NCBI GenBank assembly: GCA_020633975.1
Contig: JACKCR010000007.1
Span: 124,001 to 188,000 of the forward strand
Direction of reading: 5' to 3'
DNA: 64,000 nucleotides
DNA from: Candidatus Eiseniibacteriota bacterium
Lineage (GTDB): Bacteria > Eisenbacteria > RBG-16-71-46 > CAIMUX01
Positions 26,259 to 34,834 of this stretch are shown here, piece after piece. Numbering within the stretch: position 1 is the first letter of the stretch; every line of letters starts with the position of its first letter. A program made the translations under genes and the position numbers. The notes below the pieces were generated by a model. The model did no database searches and was not told the DNA's origin. It worked only from the letters and a program-made list of their open reading frames with translations.

Positions 26259-27482
26259 ATGACCAAGCGTAACTGGGGATCCTTCGTGGGGCTGGGAGCC
26301 GCCGGGCTGATGCTCGCGGGGATCGCCGCTCCGGAAGTTCATGCTGGGGTGAAGGTACCGATCAAGGACGACGCGTACCTCGACCTCGGATTCCGTCTCC
26401 AGGTTCTCACCATGCTCACCCAGAACGACATCGACGGGGACGGGCAGTGGGACAACATGATCAACCACCGGGTCCGTCGTGGTCGTCTGCGCGTCAAGGC
26501 GGCGACGAACGACTGGTTCTCGGCGTTCATCCAGACCGAAGTCGCGGCCGACGGTGGGAGCGGTGTCGACATGCGGGTCATCGATGCGTTCATCCAGATG
26601 AACCTCGATCCGTGGGCACAGGTCTTCGTCGGTGAGAACATGGCTCCGACGAACCGCCAGAACCTGACGAGCTCGGGCGCGCTCATGGCGATCGATCGTC
26701 CTGGCATCGCCTATCACTCCCTCAACTGGGGGAACCGTTCGGTCTACCGGTACGGAACCGCGACGCTTCCGGGATCGGCCTCTGGCGTCGGCTCGGGTGA
26801 CGCTCCGGTCCGTGACGTCGGTATCACCCTGTTCGGCGCTGGCAAGGTCGGCGAAAACGCCAACCTCAAGTACTACGTCGGTACCTACAACGGCGTGCAC
26901 GCCGCGTCGGAAAACAGCGAGCGGATCACCGCCCGTGCTCAGCTCAACTTCTTCGATGCCGAGGACGGCTACTACAACAGCTCGACCTACCTCGGAAAGA
27001 AGAAGACGGCCGGCATCGGCGCCTCGATCGACATGATGCCGAACGTGGCTGCCGTCGTGGACAAGAACGGCGAAGCGACCACGGCGGACTTCACGTGTCT
27101 GTCCGTCGACGGGTTCATGGAAATGCCCGCGGGCGAGCACACCGTGACTGCCGAAGTCGGAATCGTGATGCCTGATTTCGGTGACTACTTCCAGAATGCC
27201 ACGGGAATGGGCTTCTACGGGCAGGCCGGTCTGCTGATCCAGAAGGTCTGGCAGCCCTGGGTCGCGTACGAGATGTTCTCCAGTGATGACGACAATGACG
27301 CGGGCAACTACTCGATGATCCGTATCGGTGGTACCCGGTACTTCGCCGGTCAGAACGCGAACATCAAGGTCGGCGTCGAAATCCTGACTTCGGACAACCC
27401 GATCCTGTCGGCCTCGGACGGCACGGACGGCAACGAAGACTCCGCCCTCACCGGCGTCATCGGCTTCTACACGACCTGGTAG
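26259..27482 (+). CDS. Outer-membrane porin, phosphate-selective OprO/P-like
   Basis: This 407-residue protein has a signal peptide ending in VHA and alternating beta-strand pattern throughout. VRRGRLRVKAATNDWFSAFIQTEVA and the middle YYVGTYNGVHAASENSER are typical of the porin O/P family, and the chain ends in a strand with C-terminal aromatic residue (GFYTTW), as expected for outer-membrane barrels. It is 32 bp after the Usp gene, so the locus supplies outer-membrane entry, periplasmic capture and inner-membrane uptake of one substrate. Confidence 0.85.
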   Translation: MTKRNWGSFVGLGAAGLMLAGIAAPEVHAGVKVPIKDDAYLDLGFRLQVLTMLTQNDIDGDGQWDNMINHRVRRGRLRVKAATNDWFSAFIQTEVAADGGSGVDMRVIDAFIQMNLDPWAQVFVGENMAPTNRQNLTSSGALMAIDRPGIAYHSLNWGNRSVYRYGTATLPGSASGVGSGDAPVRDVGITLFGAGKVGENANLKYYVGTYNGVHAASENSERITARAQLNFFDAEDGYYNSSTYLGKKKTAGIGASIDMMPNVAAVVDKNGEATTADFTCLSVDGFMEMPAGEHTVTAEVGIVMPDFGDYFQNATGMGFYGQAGLLIQKVWQPWVAYEMFSSDDDNDAGNYSMIRIGGTRYFAGQNANIKVGVEILTSDNPILSASDGTDGNEDSALTGVIGFYTTW

Positions 27483-27521
27483 GCAGATCGAATCGAAGTC
27501 GAGACGAGGTCTCGATACGAG

Positions 27522-27556
27522 AAGGAGGCGGGTCTTCGGACCCGCCTCCTTCGTTT
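27522..27556. terminator. Strong bidirectional terminator after the porin gene
   Basis: GAAGGAGGCGGGTC-ttcg-GACCCGCCTCCTTC is a perfect 14-bp stem with a UUCG-type tetraloop, followed by GTTT. It lies between the porin gene and the convergent NIPSNAP gene and can serve both. Confidence 0.92.
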
Positions 27557-27642
27557 GTGCCGCGAAACGGCTCGATCACCAGGCTAGCGCGCAGATCGGG
27601 GTCGCGGTCTGGCCGCGAATGCAGGGTCGGCGGTGAGTCGCC

Positions 27643-27933
27643 TCACGCGTCCTCGATCCAGTGCTCCTTGCTTCCTTGGATGAGGCGGGCCGGATTGGGG
27701 TCCATCCGCCGGCGCTCGTCGGACTCGTGGTATGCCCGGTCGAGTACAGTCCACTCTTCGGGCCCATCGTGGCGGAGAATCCAGACGAACTCGCTCGTCT
27801 CGGCGACCTTCCAAGCGCCGACGATCTCGAACCCCAACTTGGCCCTGAGAGGCAGGATCTTCTGGCGCCACTCGTCGGCGAAGAGATCGAGCGATCCAGG
27901 CCGGATCCTATAGGTCCGAAGCTGCACCTTCAT
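27643..27933 (-). CDS. NIPSNAP family protein
   Basis: This 96-residue protein matches the NIPSNAP ferredoxin-like alpha/beta domain: VQLRTYRIRPGSLDLFADEWRQKILPLRAKLGFEIVGAW and EFVWILRHDGPEEW, followed by a helical DRAYHESDERRRM segment. Members are often dimeric proteins of poorly known, possibly catabolic, function. GAAGGAGGACGTTCC lies just before the ATG. Confidence 0.85.
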   Translation of the reverse strand: MKVQLRTYRIRPGSLDLFADEWRQKILPLRAKLGFEIVGAWKVAETSEFVWILRHDGPEEWTVLDRAYHESDERRRMDPNPARLIQGSKEHWIEDA

Positions 27934-28191
27934 GGAACGTCCTCCTTCTACCTGGGGCGCGCCGGGCTAGTCCCAAGAGTCGCGAGCCCGGGAGGGAAAC
28001 TCTACCGCTGCGCCCCCACCGGCGTCGATTTCCATCGGCAGGATCTCATTCCGCGTCGCGGATCCGATGCGGGAACGATGCTTGCTCGCATACACTCACG
28101 AACACGTCTCCGCCGTCGGAACTCCCCACCTCGTCCCGTCCGAACGGACGTCACGGACGAAATCGGGCCCGAAACGGGGAGACGAGAGCAA

Positions 28192-29820
28192 ATGGGACCA
28201 GAAGGGCAGCCGCCTGGGGGCTTCATGGGCACCATCGACACGACTGCAACGCGAGCACGGCTTCGACTCCGTCCCACCGGCGGAGCCGCTCTCTCGCTGT
28301 TCCTCGGCATACTCCTGGGCACAGTCGCCTGCGTGGCCCTTGCCACCATCGGGGCAACGGCGAGCCCTGCGACGCCGGCGGGAGCCAGTGCCGGGCGCGT
28401 CCCGACCGAGGCCGTCCCGGGACTCCTCGAGCTGGGGCGAGAGTTCATCGACGCAGTGAACGTAGCTGACGAGGCCGCTCGCCGCACGGCCGTGAAGCGG
28501 ATCTACGCCCAATCGACGCTCGACGAGGTTCCCGAAGCAGACCTCGTCGCCCTCTTCGGTCGACTCCGAGACGATCTGGGACCACTGGAGCTACATCACT
28601 CCGAGGTCGTCTTCCGATCGCTCCATGCGTTCGTGAAGAGCGGATCCGGATGGAAGGATCTCCAGTTCCGGGTGGAGACGACGCCTCCGTACCGCATTCT
28701 GCAGCTCGTGTTCTTGGCAGATGTGACGGAGCCCGTGTACCTGCCGAACGGAGGGCTCCGCAGCGCCGAGACGATCGATTGGATACACGGCTACGTCGAG
28801 AAGCTGATGCACGAGGACGAGCTCGGCGGCAAGATCCTCCTCGCCCGCGGCAACCTCACTCTGTTCCAGCGTTCGATCGGGTATCTCGACGCCAAGCGTT
28901 CCATTGCGGTCACGCCCAAGACCCGGTTCAACCTCGGGTCCGGCAACAAGATGTTCACGGCAGTCGCAACGATGCTCCTCGTGGAGGAGGGGAAGTTCGG
29001 CCTCGACGACCCGATCGGCTCTCTCCTCCCTACCTTTCCGGACGCCAACCTAGGCAAACGGATCACAGTGCGTCAGCTGCTCTCTCACTCCTCCGGCCTC
29101 GGGGACTACTGGACCGACGAGTTCGAACGCGACGGGAGAACGGCGACAACGCTCCGGGACGTCGAGCCTTGGGTCTACGCCGAGCTACAGACCAACGGCA
29201 TCCACTTCGAGCCCGGTGCGGAGCACAGGTACAGCAACTCGGGCTTCCTACTCCTCGGCCGGATCATCGAGGAGGCGACGGGCCAGGACTACTTCGACTT
29301 CGTCCGCGAGAGGATCTACGAACCACTCACCATGGCGCAGACGGACTCCTACCTGACGGATGGGAGTCAGGAAGACCTCGCCCCTCCGCTCATCCGACCG
29401 ACCGCCGAAGATGCGGAGACGAGCGCAATCTGGGTCACGGGAGAGTCCGGCCTTCGCGGGACGTCCGCCGGTGGGGGCTTTTCGACACCGCCGGACATGC
29501 TGCGGTTCGTGCGCGCACTCGTCGAGGGGAAGCTCGTGCGCAAGGAAACGCTCGAGGAGATGACGAGTCCGCAGCCGCCCTCGTCCTCAACCGCCGATCC
29601 ATTGGGCGGGGGCTACGCGTACGGTCTCGGCTTCCTACTCGAGCGAAGCCAGACGGGTGTTCTCTCCTGGGGACATGGCGGCTTTGCCCCCGGTGTGAAC
29701 TTCGAGCTCCGTTACTTCCCGGCCGAAGACATCACGTTCGTCCTCTTCTGCAACCAGGACAACGGCGCGTTCGACGATCTGAAGAGGAACGTCGAGAAGC
29801 TCATCACCGGGGACCGCTGA
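28192..29820 (+). CDS. Serine hydrolase, class C beta-lactamase/D-Ala-D-Ala carboxypeptidase family
   Basis: This 542-residue protein has an N-terminal membrane or signal segment (LSLFLGILLGTVACVALATIG), a region of about 130 residues probably outside the catalytic fold, and a class C-type domain. Active-site motifs are S250-G-N-K253, Y347-S-N and the WGHGG box replacing KTG. Natural substrates of such proteins are peptidoglycan peptides, D-amino acid peptides or esters. ATG 28192 is chosen; ATG 28225 is an alternative with a comparable ribosome site. The frame continues far upstream of 28192, but that part is antisense to the NIPSNAP gene and is not coding-like. Confidence 0.85.
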   Translation: MGPEGQPPGGFMGTIDTTATRARLRLRPTGGAALSLFLGILLGTVACVALATIGATASPATPAGASAGRVPTEAVPGLLELGREFIDAVNVADEAARRTAVKRIYAQSTLDEVPEADLVALFGRLRDDLGPLELHHSEVVFRSLHAFVKSGSGWKDLQFRVETTPPYRILQLVFLADVTEPVYLPNGGLRSAETIDWIHGYVEKLMHEDELGGKILLARGNLTLFQRSIGYLDAKRSIAVTPKTRFNLGSGNKMFTAVATMLLVEEGKFGLDDPIGSLLPTFPDANLGKRITVRQLLSHSSGLGDYWTDEFERDGRTATTLRDVEPWVYAELQTNGIHFEPGAEHRYSNSGFLLLGRIIEEATGQDYFDFVRERIYEPLTMAQTDSYLTDGSQEDLAPPLIRPTAEDAETSAIWVTGESGLRGTSAGGGFSTPPDMLRFVRALVEGKLVRKETLEEMTSPQPPSSSTADPLGGGYAYGLGFLLERSQTGVLSWGHGGFAPGVNFELRYFPAEDITFVLFCNQDNGAFDDLKRNVEKLITGDR

Positions 29821-29829
29821 GACCTCTGC

Positions 29830-31593
29830 TTAGTTCACCTTCACCGCGCGCCCCACGGCGAGTCCACTCTCGCTGTGTAGACGCATCCAGTAGACGCCGC
29901 TCCCAACGCCTCTGCCGCGTGAGTCACGTCCGTCCCAGTGGACCTCGGCCGAACCCGCAGGAACCATGCCCAGGTCCAGAGACCGGACGAGGCGACCGGA
30001 CACGTCGAGCACGTCGAGGTGTGCCTCGCTCGCAACGCGCTGTTCGAAGCGGATGTTCGCTCCGTTGGCGAACGGGCTCTCGATGTCGAGCGCGCCGAAT
30101 CGCGAATCGCTCGAGCCGCCGAACTCAGGAACCGCCGCGGGATCGACGAGTGCTTCCATCGCAGCCGCGAGATCCGGTCTCGGGCCGATCTCCCGGGTCG
30201 GATCGAGATGTGGGGACCCTGTCTCGGCCAGTAGAGCGCGGAGCACGATCGGCGAAAGAGGAGCGCCAAACCGCTCCTTCGCGGCTCCTTGGACGCAGAG
30301 GGCGGCTCCCGTCACCATCGGAGACGCTCCCGAGGTTCCGCCGAACGTGGCCGTGTAGAGCTGGTTGTTCGACCCCCCGTTGTACAGGTCGCCGTAGCCG
30401 GTCGTGACGATCTGCGAACCCCACGCGTTGACGTCCATCCGGCTCCCGTAGTTCGAGAACCCTTCGGCAACCCGTCCCGTGGGAGTTCCTGCCGCAACGA
30501 GGATGGCGCCGGAGTCACGGATGGAGCGATCGAAGACTCCTTCCCAAACAGGATCGTCTAGGTTCTGGGAGCCGTTCGCCCCGGCTTCGACGCAAACGAT
30601 GTCCAGCGCCCAACAGCTGGTCCAGATGACGTCGTAGTTCACCTGCAGCCACTCCATCGGGGTCGCGCTCCGTCCCGGCGGGTACATCTGGAGCTCGATC
30701 AACCAGACGTCGCCAGCGTCGAGGTTGTCGACCGCGTCCTGGAAGTACTGCGGCACGGTCGGCCAGTCGCCGATCGTGATGGCCACGACACCCCACTCGG
30801 CTTCGTTGGCGAAACCGGTCACTCCGTAGCCATTGTCCACGCCAATGACCTCTCCCAACACCGCCGTGCCGTGCGGGACATAACTCGGGTCGTTCGTCCC
30901 GCTCTGATAGAACAGCGCGCTGCCGTCGAAGTCTTCGTGGGTGACGGTCCATCCCAACTCGACGTCGAGGAACCGCATCGACTCCCCGCGTCCACCGACC
31001 TCGGACCAGGCCGCGGCAGCGTCGAGACCAATAGGAGCGACTCCGAGGTACCCCTGCTGGCTGGAGTAGTCAGGGGTCGTACCTCGAAGGAGTGGAAGAT
31101 CGGCCGGCGCATCGACGATCCCCGCGGTTTCGCAGATCGGTGCGGGGTGCGCGATCTCCACTTCGGGAAGCGAGTTCAACTCGTTGAGAACGTCGGCTAG
31201 ACGTTGACGTCCCTCGGGGAGACGAACGTCGTACCAGAGCGAGAGATCCGGGCCGACTTGGCCGCTCTTCCGCTCGCCGAGCCGCTTCCATTCACGAAGC
31301 TGCGTCTTCTCGCCCGCAAACGTGCGCCGCATTTCGAGCGCTCCGGCGAGAGCATCGTCGATCAGGCCTATCGGCGTTTCGGCACCGCTGACGTCGAACT
31401 TCACGAAGCGTCCTTCGCGGAGCTCGACATCCGTGCCCTCGCGGAACTTCACGTGGATCCAGGAGGGATCGAATCGTTCGAGGCTGGATTCGGTCCAGGA
31501 CATCACAGGGCTGACAGCTCGCGTCCCGACATCGAGCGCCAATGCAGACGACACGGGAACCACGGCCAGGGTGAGGGCAAGCAAGATACGCAC
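29830..31593 (-). CDS. Secreted subtilisin-family protease with FlgD-like C-terminal domain
   Basis: This 587-residue protein has a signal peptide (ILLALTLAVVPVSSALA), a propeptide-like region of about 150 residues, and an S8 catalytic domain with D210 (RFLDVELGW), H241 (HGTAVLGE) and S421 (GGTSGASPM). The oxyanion Asn lies in VEAGANGS. The last 75 residues are a FlgD-like Ig module (LDVLDVSGRLVRSLDLG ... WDGRDSRGRGVGSGVYWMRL), the same type as in the FG-GAP protein at 2248-4002, suggesting a shared surface-sorting route. The GTG at 31593 follows GGAGG by five bases. Convergent with the serine hydrolase, 9 bp apart. Confidence 0.9.
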   Translation of the reverse strand: MRILLALTLAVVPVSSALALDVGTRAVSPVMSWTESSLERFDPSWIHVKFREGTDVELREGRFVKFDVSGAETPIGLIDDALAGALEMRRTFAGEKTQLREWKRLGERKSGQVGPDLSLWYDVRLPEGRQRLADVLNELNSLPEVEIAHPAPICETAGIVDAPADLPLLRGTTPDYSSQQGYLGVAPIGLDAAAAWSEVGGRGESMRFLDVELGWTVTHEDFDGSALFYQSGTNDPSYVPHGTAVLGEVIGVDNGYGVTGFANEAEWGVVAITIGDWPTVPQYFQDAVDNLDAGDVWLIELQMYPPGRSATPMEWLQVNYDVIWTSCWALDIVCVEAGANGSQNLDDPVWEGVFDRSIRDSGAILVAAGTPTGRVAEGFSNYGSRMDVNAWGSQIVTTGYGDLYNGGSNNQLYTATFGGTSGASPMVTGAALCVQGAAKERFGAPLSPIVLRALLAETGSPHLDPTREIGPRPDLAAAMEALVDPAAVPEFGGSSDSRFGALDIESPFANGANIRFEQRVASEAHLDVLDVSGRLVRSLDLGMVPAGSAEVHWDGRDSRGRGVGSGVYWMRLHSESGLAVGRAVKVN

Positions 31594-31928
31594 GCGTACC
31601 TCCGGGGTTTCGGTCCATGAGTGGTGGATTGCGGCGCGAGTGTGGTCCGAGCCCCCGGGTCCGTCCTCGAGCCAATGGCCTCCAGTTTCCTTCGAGTGCG
31701 GCCTTCGAGACAAGGACTCCCTCGCCACTTTCGGCGTTGCGCAGGCATCTTCGGTCCCCCCTTGCCCGCAGTCCCTCAAACAGGGGACACTCCGGTCTCG
31801 ACAACGACCTACGCTCCCGGTGCAGCGGTCCATACGAGCGCCCACCATGTGCGGTCACTTTCGAGCGACCGGACCGGCGGTCGAAGCTGACTTGCCAAGG
31901 GAACGTGTCCAATGCCACGGAGGGATTG
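31594..31928. other. Divergent intergenic region, subtilase / M20 peptidase
   Basis: This 335-bp region holds the promoters of two diverging genes. No consensus -35/-10 pair, inverted repeat or small gene is recognised. GGAGG sites mark both ends. Confidence 0.5.
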
Positions 31929-33308
31929 ATGGACGAGCTGTTCCGATACGTCGACGAAGGGTTCCAGGCTTCCGTGGAGAGGCTGAGCCAGTTCCTTCGG
32001 ATTCCGAGCGTGGGAACGGATCCAGAGTACGATCCAGAGACGCGGCGTTGCGCAGAGTGGCTGGCGTCCGAACTCACCGGGATCGGCTTCGACGCATCCG
32101 TGCGCGATACGCCGGGGCAGCCGATCGTCGTCGGACACTGGCCGAATCCCGATGCCACGGGGCCGCACCTGCTCTACTACGGTCACTACGACGTCCAACC
32201 GGCCGACCCACTCGAGCTCTGGGAGAGTCCGCCGTTCGAGCCCCGCGTCATGGAGGGGCCGAAGGGTCCACAGATCGTCGCGCGTGGCGCTGTCGACGAC
32301 AAAGGCCAGGTGATGACGTGGCTCGAAGCGTTCCGCGCCTACAAGGCTGTACGTGGCAACCTCCCCTTCTCGATCACAGTGCTGGTCGAAGGCGAGGAAG
32401 AGAGTTCGAGCGTGAACCTCGAGCCGTTCCTGAAGGCCAACGCCGAGGAGCTCCGATCCGACGTCTGCATCATCTCGGATACGGGAATGCTCGACGTGGA
32501 CCGTCCCGCGATCACCACGATGCTGCGCGGGATCGTGTACGTGGAAGTGACCCTCACCGGGCCAACCCACGATCTCCACTCCGGGATGTACGGCGGTGCG
32601 GTCGTGAATCCGCTCAACGCGCTATCGAGCCTCCTCGCTGCGCTTCACGACGAGAACGGGCGGGTCACGTTGGACGGGTTCTACGACTCCGTCCTCGAGT
32701 TGACCCCGGCGCAATCCGAGGAGTGGAAGTCGCTCGGGTTCGACGACGCCACCTTCCTCGGTACGGCCGGCCTGAGCCAGTCGGTCGGCGAATCCGGTCG
32801 CACGGTGCTCGAACGGATCTGGAGCCGCCCCACACTCGACGTGAACGGCATTTGGGGCGGATACATCGGTAAGGGCGCGAAGACGGTCATCCCTTCCCAG
32901 GCCTCGGCCAAGCTCAGCTGTCGCCTCGTACCCGATCAGCGTGCCGACGCCGTCCTTCGCAGTCTGAAGACGTACTTCGAGAAGAACTGCCCTCCTGGCT
33001 GCCGTATCGAGCTGAAGGATCTCGGCAAGGGTGATCCGATCCGCGTGCCGGCCGAGAGTCCGTTCATCGAAGCGACGCGGCGTGCGACGACGCACGCGTT
33101 CCCTCGTCCCGCCGCACTCATCGGAAGCGGTGGTTCGATCCCGGTGGCGGCTTCCATCCGCGAGATCCTCGGAATCGATTCCGTGCTTCTCGGGTTCGGC
33201 CTCGACGACGACCGTGTCCATAGTCCGAACGAGAAGTTCACGCTCGTCTGTCTCGAACGCGGGATCAAGACCCACCTCGCGCTCCTGGACGAGCTGGCGA
33301 AGAAGTAG
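31929..33308 (+). CDS. M20 family metallopeptidase (dipeptidase-like)
   Basis: This 459-residue dinuclear zinc hydrolase is of the M20 family. Metal and catalytic residues are visible in YYGHYDVQPADP (H, D), VDDKG, GEEESSS (Glu pair) and the C-terminal DDDRVHSPNEKF (His). The central lid domain carries the usual HDLHSGMYGG segment. The closest functional group is the acetylornithine deacetylase/cytosolic non-specific dipeptidase branch, so cleavage of dipeptides is expected. ATG at 31929 with GGAGGG upstream. The next gene starts 9 bp downstream and probably shares the transcript. Confidence 0.92.
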   Translation: MDELFRYVDEGFQASVERLSQFLRIPSVGTDPEYDPETRRCAEWLASELTGIGFDASVRDTPGQPIVVGHWPNPDATGPHLLYYGHYDVQPADPLELWESPPFEPRVMEGPKGPQIVARGAVDDKGQVMTWLEAFRAYKAVRGNLPFSITVLVEGEEESSSVNLEPFLKANAEELRSDVCIISDTGMLDVDRPAITTMLRGIVYVEVTLTGPTHDLHSGMYGGAVVNPLNALSSLLAALHDENGRVTLDGFYDSVLELTPAQSEEWKSLGFDDATFLGTAGLSQSVGESGRTVLERIWSRPTLDVNGIWGGYIGKGAKTVIPSQASAKLSCRLVPDQRADAVLRSLKTYFEKNCPPGCRIELKDLGKGDPIRVPAESPFIEATRRATTHAFPRPAALIGSGGSIPVAASIREILGIDSVLLGFGLDDDRVHSPNEKFTLVCLERGIKTHLALLDELAKK

Positions 33309-33317
33309 CGAGAAACC

Positions 33318-34118
33318 ATGAAGTACATCCTCGCCGGAATCGACGGGACCGGGTCCCGAGAGTGGATTCAGCAGAGTGGCGGTTCGGCCGTACGGCGCTT
33401 CGTCTCGGATTTCGACCCGCAGGGCGGGGCCAAGCGGTACTTCCCCGGCCCGGACAACCAGGCGACTGGCTCCGACTCGTCGTCCATCCTGAGCGACGTG
33501 ATGAACTTCATCTACGCGTCGTACTACACGGCAACCAACGTCCGCCTTCCCTGGGAAGGGCCACCCGACCTTCCGTTCGCCGAACGCACGCGCGCTGCGC
33601 GCCAGATCTTCCAAACCATCCACGACCGGGTGGCGAAGATCGTGCTGGTGGGGCACAGCCGCGGCGGTCTCATCGCCATCGTGGCGGCTGCAGGGCTCCA
33701 GCCCCCCGTGGACTACCTCGGCCTCTACGATGCAGTCGATAGGGTCTACGGGCCGGATGGGTCGGAGATCCGGAACGTCCGCACCACGTATCACGCGCTC
33801 CGCGATTCGTCGATCGGATCGCGGCCCAGTTTCGGCAACACGGGGCGTCGATCGACCGGCCGCTACGTCGAGCGCCACTTCCGAACCTCGCACGGTGGAA
33901 TCGGTGGTGCATACGAACCCCATCCGTCGGGACCGTTCGCAGACTACTCGTGTTCGGCGGACTTCGAACGCCGCCAGAGCCCGACTCCCGGCTGGCTTCC
34001 GTCGTCTCCGGACAGACCCGGCACTCGGGCCGCACTCTGTGCGACGGAGTCGCGAACGGCGGAGTCGTGGATGCGCGACGTGGCGCGGAGCGAGGGGCTG
34101 AGGTTCAGCGGACGATAG
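33318..34118 (+). CDS. DUF2235-like alpha/beta hydrolase
   Basis: This is a 266-residue protein whose N-terminus, YILAGIDGTGS, resembles the FFDGT-type start of DUF2235 (Tle1-like) lipases. A nucleophile elbow VGHSRGG, a candidate acid in LYDAVDRV and a candidate His in TSHGGIGG complete a catalytic triad. Large members are type VI secretion phospholipase effectors; this one is short, has no signal peptide and no VgrG or immunity-like neighbours. A GAAACC precedes the ATG; initiation is probably coupled to the M20 gene. Confidence 0.7.
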   Translation: MKYILAGIDGTGSREWIQQSGGSAVRRFVSDFDPQGGAKRYFPGPDNQATGSDSSSILSDVMNFIYASYYTATNVRLPWEGPPDLPFAERTRAARQIFQTIHDRVAKIVLVGHSRGGLIAIVAAAGLQPPVDYLGLYDAVDRVYGPDGSEIRNVRTTYHALRDSSIGSRPSFGNTGRRSTGRYVERHFRTSHGGIGGAYEPHPSGPFADYSCSADFERRQSPTPGWLPSSPDRPGTRAALCATESRTAESWMRDVARSEGLRFSGR

Positions 34119-34205
34119 CGGACCACCGACGCGGTTCACCCTGCGTCGACACTCACTCCCGAGCCTGAGACGCAGCGCGCCGCGAGGCGGCGAAGACGAT
34201 GGATG

Positions 34206-34237
34206 TCTCAGCCGCGGGACCTCTCAGCCGCGGGACC
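34206..34237. repeat. 16-bp stop-codon-spanning duplication (2 units)
   Basis: TCTCAGCCGCGGGAC occurs at 34206-34220 and exactly 16 bp later at 34222-34236. On the minus strand each copy reads ..CCCGCGGCTGA; the first-encountered copy gives the stop codon of the DUF2058 gene (TGA at 34224-34226), the second follows directly downstream. Confidence 0.85.
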
Positions 34238-34718
34238 ACTCCAGGACGAGTTCAGGCGCCTCCTTCGAGAGGAGTTCGGCGGTCCTCACGTCGACGACAC
34301 AGTACTCACCCCGCACCGCTCCTTCGCTTCGCACGATCGCGGCGGACCCCGAAGCGATCCGCCTGCCCCCGCCGTCGTTCACCTCCAGATAGGTGATCCG
34401 GCCGCCCGGGAGCGTGAAGAAGTACTGCTTCGGGCCAGGCGTGGCACCGGACACGAGGCCGCTCCGGATGAGCCCGACCAAGTCGACCTTTCCGGATACC
34501 TCCCTCGCCTCTTCGGCCTTCTTCTCTTCGAGGGCTCGGTCCTTGGCCCGCTTCGCGTCTTGCTCCGTGCGGAACTCTTCGTCCTTCCGGCGCTTCTCTT
34601 CGGCCAGCCCGTCATCGCCGACTTCCTTGCGATGCAGCCGCTTCTGGTGCTTCGACTGCCGAGCCTGCTTCTCCGAGACCAGACCTGCCTTGCGCAGGGC
34701 ATCGCGCATGTCCGCCAT
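34224..34718 (-). CDS. DUF2058 family protein (YaiL-like)
   Basis: This 164-residue protein starts MADMRDALRKAGLVSEKQARQ, the typical DUF2058 beginning, continues with a long charged helix (KRRKDEEFRTEQDAKRAKDRALEEKKAEEA) and ends in a small beta-rich domain (YFFTLPGGRITYLEVN ... YCVVDVRTAELL). Family members are annotated as nucleoprotein or polynucleotide-associated; the molecular role is unknown. An AGGAGACGACTCG segment precedes the ATG. The stop codon lies in a 16-bp duplication. Confidence 0.88.
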   Translation of the reverse strand: MADMRDALRKAGLVSEKQARQSKHQKRLHRKEVGDDGLAEEKRRKDEEFRTEQDAKRAKDRALEEKKAEEAREVSGKVDLVGLIRSGLVSGATPGPKQYFFTLPGGRITYLEVNDGGGRRIASGSAAIVRSEGAVRGEYCVVDVRTAELLSKEAPELVLEWSRG

Positions 34719-34821
34719 CGAGTCGTCTCCTCGTGTTTCCCAGGAATCCCGAGTCTACTAGAGAGGGGCGGTTCAGGCCCACCGGCTCGTTCCAATCACT
34801 ACGCTTCCCCACGGAAACCGC

Positions 34822-34827
34822 TATACT
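34822..34827 (+). promoter_or_regulatory. -10 element for a possibly leaderless moaA transcript
   Basis: TATACT lies 7 bp upstream of the GTG start of moaA, where transcription would begin at or within a base or two of the start codon. No ribosome binding site is present in front of the GTG, consistent with a leaderless mRNA. No good -35 hexamer is visible at the usual distance. Confidence 0.4.
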
Positions 34828-34834
34828 CGGCCTC

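Noticed and set aside
27661-28191. N-terminal extension of the serine hydrolase
   Set aside because: The extension is antisense to the NIPSNAP gene and lacks conservation or a ribosome site.
34116-34136. 10-bp direct repeat AGCGGACGAT/AGCGGACCAC at the DUF2235-like stop, and similar 7-base repeats at the stops near 12208 and 56130
   Set aside because: They fit the stop-centred theme but are short enough to occur by chance; not counted as evidence.
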